From positions 6,131,182-6,195,181 of the forward strand of contig NC_087384.1 in NCBI RefSeq assembly GCF_963675165.1: 64,000 nt of DNA, in the 5' to 3' direction. Source of the stretch: Halichondria panicea (Eukaryota > Porifera > Demospongiae > Suberitida > Halichondriidae). The notes under the pieces were generated by a model that searched no databases, was not told the DNA's origin, and saw only the letters and a list, made by a program, of their open reading frames with translations. The first letter of the stretch is position 1. The number at the start of each line of letters is the position of its first letter. Shown here one piece after another: positions 29,797 to 39,867 of this stretch. Position numbers and translations under genes: made by a program.

Positions 29797-31154
29797 GGCA
29801 GTAGGGGTTGGTAGATTATGCTGGAATATTTTGAGCAAATTTTTTTGTTGAGAATTATGCTGGCATATAAATAGGCACCTTTATAACAATTATGAGAATA
29901 ATAGACATCTTTATAACAATTATGAGAATAATAGACAGGTTTTGGAAGTACAGGTCAGTACGAATCATAGTACGTAGGCTGATGGTTGTGATATAAGTAT
30001 ATACTGATGGTTAATTTATATCTCCATGGCATTCTGTATTATAATAAGATAGCGTGTTAGTTTGATGTTACTTGTGCATGCAATGACATGGTGTCTATGT
30101 GGAGAGTAACGTGGGAATAATAGGCGATTTGAAAAAATAATAGGCAATTTGAAGTAAAATAGGCTGTTACTTGAACATAAAAGAATAGCATAATGCCACG
30201 GCATGGGTAATACTTATCTCGACCAACCCCTACCATGCAGTTGAATCGCCCACCAGGACGTTAAAGAGAAGGAGCCATCTAAATAACTTGCCGAACTCTG
30301 TCAGACATCAAACTGCATGTGTCAGTCCTAATGCATGAACAAAACAAGACTAATTGCACACTCTAACAGATGGCCATGCATGTAACAATTATCCATGCAG
30401 CGAAAACCAAGTCGCTTCTAGTCCGAACATTGATCACATGAAAAAACTCACTGAATAAAAAAAAAACTGCGAAATAGTTGAAAGCTGCATGAGTTCAATC
30501 TAGATAGAGTGGCAGTATACAGAGTGGAGCAATTTTCAGAATCAAGGAACCTTGCAAAGCAGACTTTGAGCTTTCCTATGACTCTTAGAAGTGCTGAATC
30601 AGCAATTAAGAGCTCCACTTCCATCCTAGCTGCTAGGAGTGGGTGATACAACAACGTGATTTACGATAGAATATGAGAATGTGATTTACGATGTCATGTC
30701 AACTCCATCTTAAATTACTATATCACAGTGTAATGTATATTGGATTAGATTCATATTGGATTAGATCACGTAGAATGTTGACAGATGAGAGCAACTATAT
30801 AGACAAGATAATGAAAAGATGAACATAAATGGACATACACACATGCACACTCAAATGTCAGTCAATGCATATCGGTCCGACACTAGCTACTGAAGTTTGT
30901 TCATCTCCACAAGTGCTGGCATGCACCTCAATGGCATACTGCGGCAGCTTCACACCACACACAGGGCACTCCACATCCCTCACATTCATCACATCCCTCA
31001 CACTCGTCACATCCCTCACACTTGTCACAGCTTCCACACACTCCTCAACATCGCTGCCGTGGTAGCTTTCAGTTGCATCTGAGTCCACCTCTTCTGTGCC
31101 GGCTAGCTTTTTCTCAGTGTCCAATTGAACGCTTTCATCAGTCAACCGGTTTGG
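29706..31154. repeat. Direct duplication block A, second copy
   Basis: Copy of 26538-27991. Its right part contains the functional last exon of the XRCC1-NTD/UBZ4 gene. Confidence 0.85.
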
Positions 31155-34100
31155 CTGTGATGCGTAGAAAATTATTGTCACATCATTGTCTATGAATAAA
31201 ATTACATGCAACCTCACTGATGCAATAACTCTGCAAATTTAGTAAAACAAAGAATCCCCTTTTAACCTCATTTCCAAGTTTAGCTATTGTGGGTAATTTC
31301 AAGATCTAGAATTTCGCATAATTGGCAAATTCATGGGAAATATAAATTTCAAAGAGACTGAACAACAGAGGAGGTATGACACAGTCACATGACCAGCCAA
31401 AATGATTATGAATCTCATTAACTTATGCATGAATATCATTCAAGACTGTGTACTTTGATAGTGGATTTGGTTTGGCGTGTATCTTTCAAGAAATAAACTT
31501 GACGTTTCTAAGATCAGGATGGTTCATTGCTGGGCTTATAATAGCTTTTCAACCAGTTTCAACCACCACTTAGATTTTGAGATATTATTGTTTTTAGTGT
31601 AATTCTGTTTTAGAGTGTTTAATAAGTATTCTGTGCCTGCATTCAGGCATTCAGGATAGGATCACTGCCAACATCTGAGCCTTGGTTGTTACAACAAATC
31701 TAATCTCTACTTGTAAAACTCTAGCTACTAGCCAGCAACAAATTCACTGAGTTTTATGCTCTAAACTTGTCTCTTTATGGCGCTTACTTGCCATGTGCAC
31801 CAGTTGAATGTCGTAATTGGAATGCATTTTTAATGACTTCTTTGTCTTTCTTGCCTTCAATCAAGAAATAGCAGCCACGTGAGCTTAACCGTGTGTTGTA
31901 CCTCCTCTGGCGTTTTCGTGATAACTATTTATGTATTGAATTCAGGAAAAGGTTACTCCTCGAAAATTACCTGCTATACAGTAATTGCAAAGCATTGACT
32001 AAGTAACTCACGGGTGTTGCCCTGACGAGAGAGTCACACTCCTTTATCAGTCGATCAATCTTCCTCCTCTTGCTAACCCATCCCCGAGGGGCCACTGACC
32101 GAGGGTGTTTCTTGCCACGCTTGCCCCACTTCCACTTGTCCTCTTCACTCTCATCTCCAATCTCTGATTCATCATCTGTATGTGCATATGGGGAAGGAGA
32201 ATAATAAAATAAATCAAACTTCTAGCAGCAATTAACAGAATGAAACTAAACGATAGAGGATTAGAACGCTATGATATGGCTTTGAAAATGGCTGTGGGGC
32301 ATGATCAGTGGGACTAAGATCACAGCAAAGTCAGTAAAAAAAGCCTGGAGTCTTCATATGAAAACAAATAGAGTTGTAGTGCGGATGCGTAATGGCGCGC
32401 ATCACACTACAGTCGCGTTTAACTGCCAACATGCAAGGTAAGTGTCTTAGCTTTCGCTCGCTTTATTCAAAAACGATTAAAATCTGCCACTATTAAATAC
32501 TTGTTGTGTGGAGGCTATCCAAGTACATTAAGAGGAGTATTCAATTGTAGCAGTTGTAGTGTTACGGTACAAAGACTACAAGTATGTCATACCACGTCAC
32601 TCTCAGACCGCATTCAAGTAAGGTGTAGTGGTTATAATTAGTTAAAAATGGTATCAGCACTAGGCTCTGGAAAATTATGCTCTTTTTTCTGCCTATTATG
32701 CTTTTGAGCACTGCCCCAAATTCAGCCTATTATGCTTGTCGAAAGAACCCATTATGCCCCACATTGACGTCCTTTTTTCAGCAGTATAGTAGATCGATAA
32801 TATCTTGTTGTATTGTACATTTGTAACATAACAGTAATAAACTGAAGATTCAACATAATCTTCTAGACGTGAAAGAGTCATTTAAAAGAGAAAAAACATG
32901 TTCAGCAACAGTAGAGGACCGTCGTATTTGTACCAAATTGACCAAATCCAAAATTTTAACCCTATTACGCCCCAATATGCCAGCATAATGACCTAACCTA
33001 TTATGCCCCAAATTATGCCGGCATAATTTGGGGCATAATAGGTTAGGTCATTATGCCGGCATAATTTGCCAGGGCCTAATCAGCACACACTTGTGGTTTG
33101 TACTTCCAGCCCACATTTAATTTTATTCATGGCTAATAGTTTACACAACTACAAGTATAGTGACATATTCAGTCCCAGAGGAGGTACGACAGGCGCGGTG
33201 CAGCTCAAGTAATTAGCCTTGATTACTCTCAGCAAAAACATACGAGTGGGTGTGGTCTATCTAACTTGGACTTCATTGCGCGTGCGCAAGCCGTGGTTAT
33301 AAAAAGCCAGGTTTGGTGCGTAGCAACAGAAATTGAATTTGTGCGAGCTGGACGAGCTGGAGAGGTGTGAGAGACACCAATTGACAGAAAAAGACAAGAA
33401 GACGGCTTCAAAACGACGAAAAACTACAGTAAAACTTAGTAGAGCTTGTGAAACGCTTGTTGAAGATACTGGAAAGAACAGACAAGTAAAAAGAACCTTG
33501 ACTGACTGCAACACTACAAGAAGAAGAATGAAGCTCTGTGTGAAGTAGAGGGGGGTATAGAGCAGACTGGACCGGCATGGAACCTTAAAAAACTCAATAG
33601 AAAGTGTCAAGCGATTGCTGAAGTGTTTTTGATGCTTCCTGGCCCCCCTGCCCATGCCCAACTGGAAAAAGCAATACAAAGCAACAGTGGACATGGAAAG
33701 AATGGATATTGACTGAACAAACTATTGCATTCTGTGTTTTTTATAATGTTTTTGTCATCTTCTTGTCACTTTCACTAAAAATTTCATTCCAACTTTTGAG
33801 AACTTCCTGCAAATTGTTTGTCACTTCCTGTAGAATTTCCTGTATAATATGCGTCCACTTCCTGTAGAATAAGTACCTTCTTGTAGATTATGCTTCCACG
33901 TAATCTACTGTTTTTAGCCAATTAAATCAATTACAGATGATGTAAGTATACTAGTTTACACAACTACAAGTATTAGTGACATATTTAGTCCTACATGTAG
34001 AATGGAATGTGTGTGGGAGTTGTATACTACTCTGCTATAAATGCAGCCACTAGAACCAGAACAGACAAACAAACCAAGACTACCATACCAACTGGAGCAC

Positions 34101-37100
34101 TAAAGTGCAAACCCTCGGCGGGCTGGTGACATGATTAAGAAACCAGAAGAGTGATAATTATAATGCTGTCTAGCATGCACAGCAACTCAGGAGCAATAAA
34201 ACAGACGCTAAGTTTTTAGTGGTACATAGTTATATGCACTGTGGATCACAGCAAAGAAGCTTGGAGTCTCAGAGAAGTATGGCTCCTGGAGTAGGACCTA
34301 GTAGTGTGCTACAGAGACAGCAAGCCAGACACAATTCTAGCTTTCTATATTAGCAACCCTTTTCCATTGTTCCTGGTACAGCTGTAAATTCGTACGTTGG
34401 GTGCCTCGAATAAAGGCAGTGTGTAGTTAGCTAGCTGCCAACGTGTAAGTTCAAGATTTTTAGCTTTTGCTCGCTTTTATTTGACAACGAAGCTTTAACA
34501 TCAAAATGTGCTAAATTTAAAACTACTACCTTGTTGTGTTGAGGCTATCCATGGCATAAACACAGTGCTATCGCATCCAGGTGAGTAGACTCAGAATACA
34601 CAGACAGACAGACAGACTGAATGACCCATGACCCGATCCTTACACTGCATTATGATAATGACCTATACAGCTGTTTGCATAGACCTTGCAAAATACTAAA
34701 TCCTTATCATTATCACAAACCACCATACAATGTTGCTATGCTAACAGCATGTAGCCTGAGCAATGATGGCTTCCAGAACTTGTATGAATGTACTGTACTT
34801 TTTGAAGTCTAACATTTTCACAAAAATGGATAATCTGCGAGATCCTCGAAAATTACCAGCTATAAGGTGGTATCAATGGTAGATGCTCTTATCTACTCTT
34901 GGTGGTATGGAAACTCACATACAAATTATGGTGAGGATTTGAAGTGGAGAATGGGCTGGGACTATAGCTTGCATATACCAGCAGATATACCTGTATAGCT
35001 ACTAATCTGTCCACTGCATGTATGGAAAGCAGTGTGAAGGCTGAACAGTATGCAAGTCTCAGCATAAAGTGTTAATTGGTAGATCCACTGTTCTATGAGT
35101 TCCCATAGTCTAGCATAGCAACATTGTATGGTGGTTTGTGGTAATGCAGTTGAATGATTTAGTATTTTGCAACAGAGGAGGTCGGACATCACTTGAACTT
35201 TCACTAATTATAACCTTTTAATGACATTCCAGGCCAAATTGCTTTTCGTTTTTGCTGACTCAGCAGTAGCGTCTACTGTACTTCTGCTAGTCTCTATTTT
35301 AGCCGCCCTCTAAAAGTTGGGCGGCCTAATCACGAGTCTATATTATAGAGGGCGACTGATTCATGAAACAATATTTCTGCACGGTTTCTGTCGCTGAATC
35401 TGTTGACAGCTAGTTGTGTTTGGTGTCTATGATGGTTACTGGACCTAACCTTATCAGCACATAATACCCATACTAGCTAGATCCGCCTAGATCTAGTCAT
35501 GTTCTACTGCTGAGTCAGCAAAATGAAAAGCAATTTGGCCTGGAATGTCATTAAAAGGTCATAATTAGTGAAAGTTTTGCAAGGTCTGTGCAAACAGCTG
35601 TAATGTAAGTGCTAACAAAAAAAAATCCCCTGAGACATTCCCCTGGATTATTGTCAGCACTTTTAGATCTACTCTATAAAAGTCTAAACATCAGTAATTA
35701 TAACACTCATCAGAGTGCACTCTGACTGTAAACTTTTCCCCGGAAACAAGGTGGCATTAAATCAAGCTCTTATCAACGTAGCATGGCAAGCTATAACATT
35801 GCTCGTAGCATTGCACAGAACTTGGATCTCTTTGACAAGTATACTTGCCCTCACTGCCACCATCTCTGCAAGGATGCTGTACAGTCAGTGTGTGGTCACT
35901 GGCTGTGTGAGAGCTGTGCAGATGAGCTAATGGAAACTAGGTGAGTTGCAAACTATTGACTGTAATCGTAAAATGCATGTGTATAGAAAGATTCTCAACG
36001 TACTACAGCTACGCCTTCTTATATATGTGTACGTATAACTATAAAACACTAAAGCTATTGCACAGCTACATTATAGGTACAACCAGTTGTTCACATGTTA
36101 TATATCTGTTACAAGTTACAAGTTAATATTATCATTATTCTACAGTTCCCCCAAGTGCCCACAACCTGACTGCCAAGAAAATCTCAAATCAGATGGAGAC
36201 CAGTGCTTCCCTGATCGGTTTGTGAGGAAAGAGATTGCAAAGATGATGGTCATCTGCCCCTACAAAGGCAACGGTTGCCAATGGGAGGACAAGACAGCTG
36301 TTTTGGAGGCTCATCTGAAGACATGTACATTCGCCTCTGATGTGACGTGTCCACTAGCTCCACTAGGATGCCAACACAGCCAAACTGTAAGTATAGTCTA
36401 TATACTACTGGATGCATGCATGCATGTATAGTCTAGTATAAAGTATAGGCATAACAGCTAAGATGTTGCAGAGGATTGCAAACTCTTGCAACACACTATA
36501 GCATAAAATATTATAGTAACTACTAAGGCTTTCAATTACGTTGCAATCCTTCTACACTTGCTTCACTATACATATATTAATTGTTCACAGGGAACGAAAG
36601 AAGAAATACAAAAGCACATTGCTGAGTGTGGACCGGAACATCTACAGCTAATAGCTGCTATTTTGAGTCTCTTACGCCCACTATTACCGTCAGCCATCAG
36701 CTCCGAGAGTGCTAGCGTGGTCGAGAGAGACGGAGTCCTTACTAGCAAAGGAAGCAAAACGAAACGCTTAGCACTAAAACACGATGACTATGGCTACCAA
36801 AGCAGAAGGATCTATAGCGACGAGGCAAGTACAGCTGCTTTCGCTAGTGAGCTAGACACAAAACTGGCCACACAAATGAGAAAAAAAGATGAAGAAATCG
36901 ATACACTCGTAAAAAAAGTGAGTAGTTTAGAGAGAGCAATGAAATCAAAGCAAGCCGAGTACGAGGATAGAGACTTTCGATTATCACTGATAGAAAATAG
37001 TTCCCACGATGGTAACATGATCTGGAAGATCCCGCAGTTCAGTCAGAGAATGGCCGACGCACAATCAGGAAAATATACATCAATTTTTAGTCTTCCGTTT

Positions 37101-39667
37101 CACACAGGGAAGTACGGCTACAAGATGTGCCTCAGGCTATACATCCTAGGAGACGGTATCGGAAAGAACACGCACATGTCGCTCTTCTTTGTAATAATGA
37201 AGGGAGAGTTTGATAATATTCTGCAATGGCCTTTCACATCCAAGGTGATGTTCAAGCTGATCAATCAGACAGGAAATAGGGACATCATAGACAACTTTAA
37301 ACCTGACCCCATGAGCAGCTCTTTCCAAAAGCCAAAGTCTGACATGAACATTGCGAGTGGTTGTCCACGTTTTGTATCTCACACTGAACTAAAGAGTGGT
37401 GGATTTATAGTAGATGACACTCTGTTTATCCAATCCACAGTGGATTGTACTAACTTGTAACTAGGAGCGATAACTGATTATCTAGGAAACAATCAATATC
37501 TATGTCCATCTTTTCCTGCATATTATACTAAACTTTTACTATTTGTCTATTGTTAATTTTTTTTAATGTTAAATTTTCTGCTTTCAAGCTAACATGACTT
37601 AATCTCATTAGTTCATGGGAAGTTCGTACTATGTACCAGGGAATGCCCATAGCTATAGAAAATTTGTCATCGATACTATGAGATCAGAGGAGGTATACCT
37701 CGATTAGGCTTGGTCACGTGCAAAATTCAATTATTGTATGTGACTAATTAACGCCTAATCGAGGTACTCGTGTCAGACCTCCTCTGCTGTACGATGGCCC
37801 TGAGGTACACACATAGTAGGCTCGGGCTACGCTATACATCAATGTCAATTCCAATTCCCTAAGGCAATTCAACTAGGCTACGTCAATTCAACTAAGGCTA
37901 GGTCAGTTCGAGGGTATGGCACTTCGCTTTAGAGTACGTACGAGGCATTTCTTTTTGTAAAAGCTATGTCAATTCATAATTATGACTCTCAAATTCCCAG
38001 CTCAAATAACAGAAAGTAATTTTTGTCAATATCACATACACAATGTACAGTAGGTGCCTATACAGTTAATGGTTTGTCAACGAGCCTGACCGTACAGGGA
38101 TTTTATAAACTGTTTGACACAACAATCCCTGAGTGCCAATTATTATGCAAACTCATGCAGCTACTGAATATCATTAAAAATGACACGTTTTGTAGAATCA
38201 TTGCATCATGTGGATTTCCAAATATTTGCTTATCCAGATTCTGCAAAACCCTGTGAGTACGTTTAATCATGTACTCACCAAACGCTGATAGGGCGCCCAC
38301 ATAAGGAAGCTTCTTTCCCTCTGTCTCTTTGAAGCTCTCAGCAAAGTCCACTTTAACTTCGGCTTTAGGTAGATCCTTTTTAAGTAGCCGTGTCCGTTGG
38401 TAAGTGGGGTCAAACCTCAATTTGTTCGAATATTTCTCTTTTTCTGAGCTGATACGATTGAGAATAGAGTTCTTTTCTTGTCGATCTTCATTTTTAGCCG
38501 TCTTCCCTTGGACACAGTTTTTAAACAATCGTGATTGTCTCTCAATTCCAGCGAATTCATAGTCCTCTTCTTGATCACCTGTTGTTCGTGGTGGTCTCTT
38601 TGGGGTGCCAGCTTTAGACTTTTGAGCATGCTCAACGGAAGATAGGGACTGTCTTGAATTCGGTAGAGAGGGTAGGCGATGTCGTGAGCTGGGCGTCACG
38701 GGTGTGAGTGGTGTGGGGGTGGAGGTGAGTGTGTGACTTGAGTGCTTGAGGGGGGTCTGTGTGGAGGGGGTGTCGTTATGAAAGGCTACAAACTGCAATC
38801 CAAATTGCTCTGTAATGTTATATTTTTGACAAGTTTGAATTTTGACGAGGCTCCATTTATTGTCCATAGCCATACGAGACAATTTCTCTCGTCCACATCT
38901 GAGGGTGGTCGTCTTGCCACGCCCACTCCGAGAGTCCACTATAGACATAAGCATGGAGGAGGGTAGGAGGGTGGTGTAGTCGTCAGGTGATCCGTCACTG
39001 TTACTAACCGACACCTCCACAAATGCTGAACCAAAGTTACCTGTATGTGTGTGGGCATACATATTCACGATTATCAATTTTTACCACTGCTCAGCATCAT
39101 GCCTCAGCACGCCTCGGGGTGTGGTATTTAATAAAACCATATTAGAATGTTATAATGTGCTAACACAGACCAATTCTGAGGATTCACATGCATTCTACGC
39201 AACAATACTGCACAAATAAAATGCATGGACAGCAATGCAGGGACAGCAATGCAGTATTTGATTATTAGAAATTTTAACACTATGTTATAGAGAACCACCA
39301 AATGTCAATATTAATGATGAAACAACACACACATTGATTATGGAATTACCTATCTCTATGGAGGTGATCTTGGATCGTTTTGCCAGTTCCAGTACGACCT
39401 CTGACCTCCGAGACTTGTTGTTGTGGGCACTCAACCATTTCTTTCCTGTAGAGCTGTTTACGCTCAACAAGTTAGCGGCCGGATTCAGTGGATCCTAACG
39501 TGCAAATATAATATTGCAAATATGCAAATATACATACTGGGTAGTCATTACTCATTGCTAATGGTATAATGTGGTTCAATAACCCCGAGTGAATAGTATC
39601 AATCAATCGTAATTATTCGTACCTCTGATGATACTGATACGACACGCTTGAGAGGAATAGGAGCCAT
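30858..39667 (-). CDS. XRCC1 N-terminal-domain protein with C-terminal UBZ4 zinc finger
   Basis: Five minus-strand exons: 39623-39667, 39350-39494, 38279-39040, 32012-32175, 30858-31154. Phases 0, 1, 1, 0 close to 470 residues. Residues 1 to about 150 resemble the XRCC1 N-terminal DNA-break-binding fold (VVSVSSEDPLNPAANLL, GNFGSAFVEVSVS, SRSGRGKTTTLR). A basic Ser/Thr-rich region and a lysine-rich segment (KRGKKHPRS, SKRRKID, possible nuclear signal) follow. The end is a Rad18-type UBZ4 finger, Cys435, Cys438, His450 and Cys454 (CPVCGVKLPQYAIEVHASTC). XRCC1 scaffolds single-strand break repair; UBZ4 fingers bind ubiquitin, so recruitment to ubiquitylated damage sites is a reasonable inference. 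There are no BRCT domains, so it is closer to XNDC1-type proteins than to full XRCC1. TRAF copy 3 lies in the 6.1-kb intron 3 on the other strand. Confidence 0.85.
31366..31909. repeat. MITE-like element, CAGAGGAGGT family, long copy
   Basis: Begins CAGAGGAGGTATGACAC and ends with the complement-like GTTGTACCTCCTCTG, 544 bp, inside intron 4 of the XRCC1-NTD gene. The same termini occur at 37685-37786 and 44346-44450, with single ends at 33175, 35173 and 42213. Confidence 0.65.
32983..33056. repeat. 74-bp perfect palindrome
   Basis: The two 37-nt halves around GCC|GGC (centre 33019/33020) are exact complements with no loop. With one mismatch it extends to 32976-33063. Built from the gcataat / attatgc motifs that also occur at 11000, 26660-27020 and 29830-30200. 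Confidence 0.95.
33298..33716 (+). other. Possible relic or frameshifted small coding unit
   Basis: A TATA-like ttataaaaa at 33298 precedes a lysine/arginine-rich open stretch (33333-33548, no ATG; KKTASKRRKTTVKLSRACE). In the next frame an open stretch continues without a break (about 33505-33716; KKKNEALCEVEGGIEQTG, then LNRKCQAIAEVFLMLPG) to a stop. The two read like one protein broken by a frameshift. I do not recognise it. Transposon-derived or host origin is open. Confidence 0.25.
34667..35602. repeat. Inverted-repeat element interrupted by a second insertion
   Basis: Ends acagctgtttgcatagacct / aggtctgtgcaaacagctgt, continuing as ttgcaaaatactaaat on the left and atttagtattttgcaa on the right, make arms of about 75 bp. 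The right arm is split by 35173-35574. Confidence 0.75.
35173..35574. repeat. Insertion with 8-bp flanking duplication and long internal arms
   Basis: About 400 bp flanked by TTTTGCAA on both sides (35165-35172, 35575-35582), consistent with an 8-bp target-site duplication as made by hAT-type elements. Inside, about 75-bp arms (cattccaggccaaattgctt and complement) face each other. The left end carries the CAGAGGAGGT motif. Confidence 0.72.
35783..37460 (+). CDS. TRAF-family protein, copy 3
   Basis: Exons 35783-35940, 36146-36386 and 36591-37460 close to 422 residues. Domain order is as in copies 1 and 2. Differences: an in-frame 24-nt deletion in the coiled coil (FASVTEKVKRELDT becomes FASELDT), LMAGILS to LIAAILS, VTF to VMF, and SIAQ in place of STVQ near the N-terminus. 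Shortening a coiled coil by eight residues (just over one heptad) could change register or trimer stability. The gene sits wholly within intron 3 of the XRCC1-NTD/UBZ4 gene on the opposite strand, so the two transcripts would be complementary across it. Confidence 0.93.
37461..38278. other. Spacer between TRAF copy 3 and XRCC1-NTD exon 3
   Basis: Intronic to the XRCC1-NTD gene. Contains the 37685-37786 element and short repeats (tcaattca, actaggct). No gene. Confidence 0.6.
37685..37786. repeat. MITE, CAGAGGAGGT family, short copy
   Basis: CAGAGGAGGT ... ACCTCCTCTG termini, with an inner inverted pair acctcgattaggc / gcctaatcgaggt. About 100 bp. Confidence 0.8.
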
Positions 39668-39867
39668 GGTGATCACCAACAGTAGGACCAGGGTTGTGTG
39701 TACTTTAATATATATCTGGCTGAGTGGTGAGCAACAGCAATGGACCACCTTCCTTCCTCGATCTAAAAAGTCCACATGGGTGGTGTGGGAACGCCCACAT
39801 TATGCCTTATAGCCTCGATTAATTTTGAGCGGCCTGGATTGGAGGCTACCCACCACGTGGCCATGCA
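39668..39867. promoter_or_regulatory. Divergent promoter, XRCC1-NTD gene / PNLDC1
   Basis: Only 200 bp separate the ATG of the minus-strand XRCC1-NTD gene (39667) from that of PNLDC1 (39868), so both must be driven from this interval. No TATA at a usual position for PNLDC1. Confidence 0.7.

Larger units (their letters stand above)
32176..35782. other. Repeat-rich part of intron 3 of the XRCC1-NTD gene
   Basis: Contains two related blocks (32400-32520 and 34380-34555; ctgccaac ... gctttygctcgc ... ttgttgtg.gaggctatcc), the 74-bp palindrome, a relic coding stretch near 33.3-33.7 kb, repeated cttcctgtagaat motifs at 33800-33900, and the nested elements at 34667-35602. No complete gene. Confidence 0.65.

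Noticed and set aside
33257-33694. 145-residue minus-strand frame
   Set aside because: Shadow of the plus-strand relic; Leu/Phe/Ser-rich with no domain or splice structure.
38742-38966. Plus-strand frame within XRCC1-NTD exon 3
   Set aside because: Antisense shadow of a well supported coding exon.
30858-39667. Annotation as full XRCC1
   Set aside because: No BRCT domain follows the N-terminal domain; the downstream exons encode a basic segment and a UBZ4 finger.
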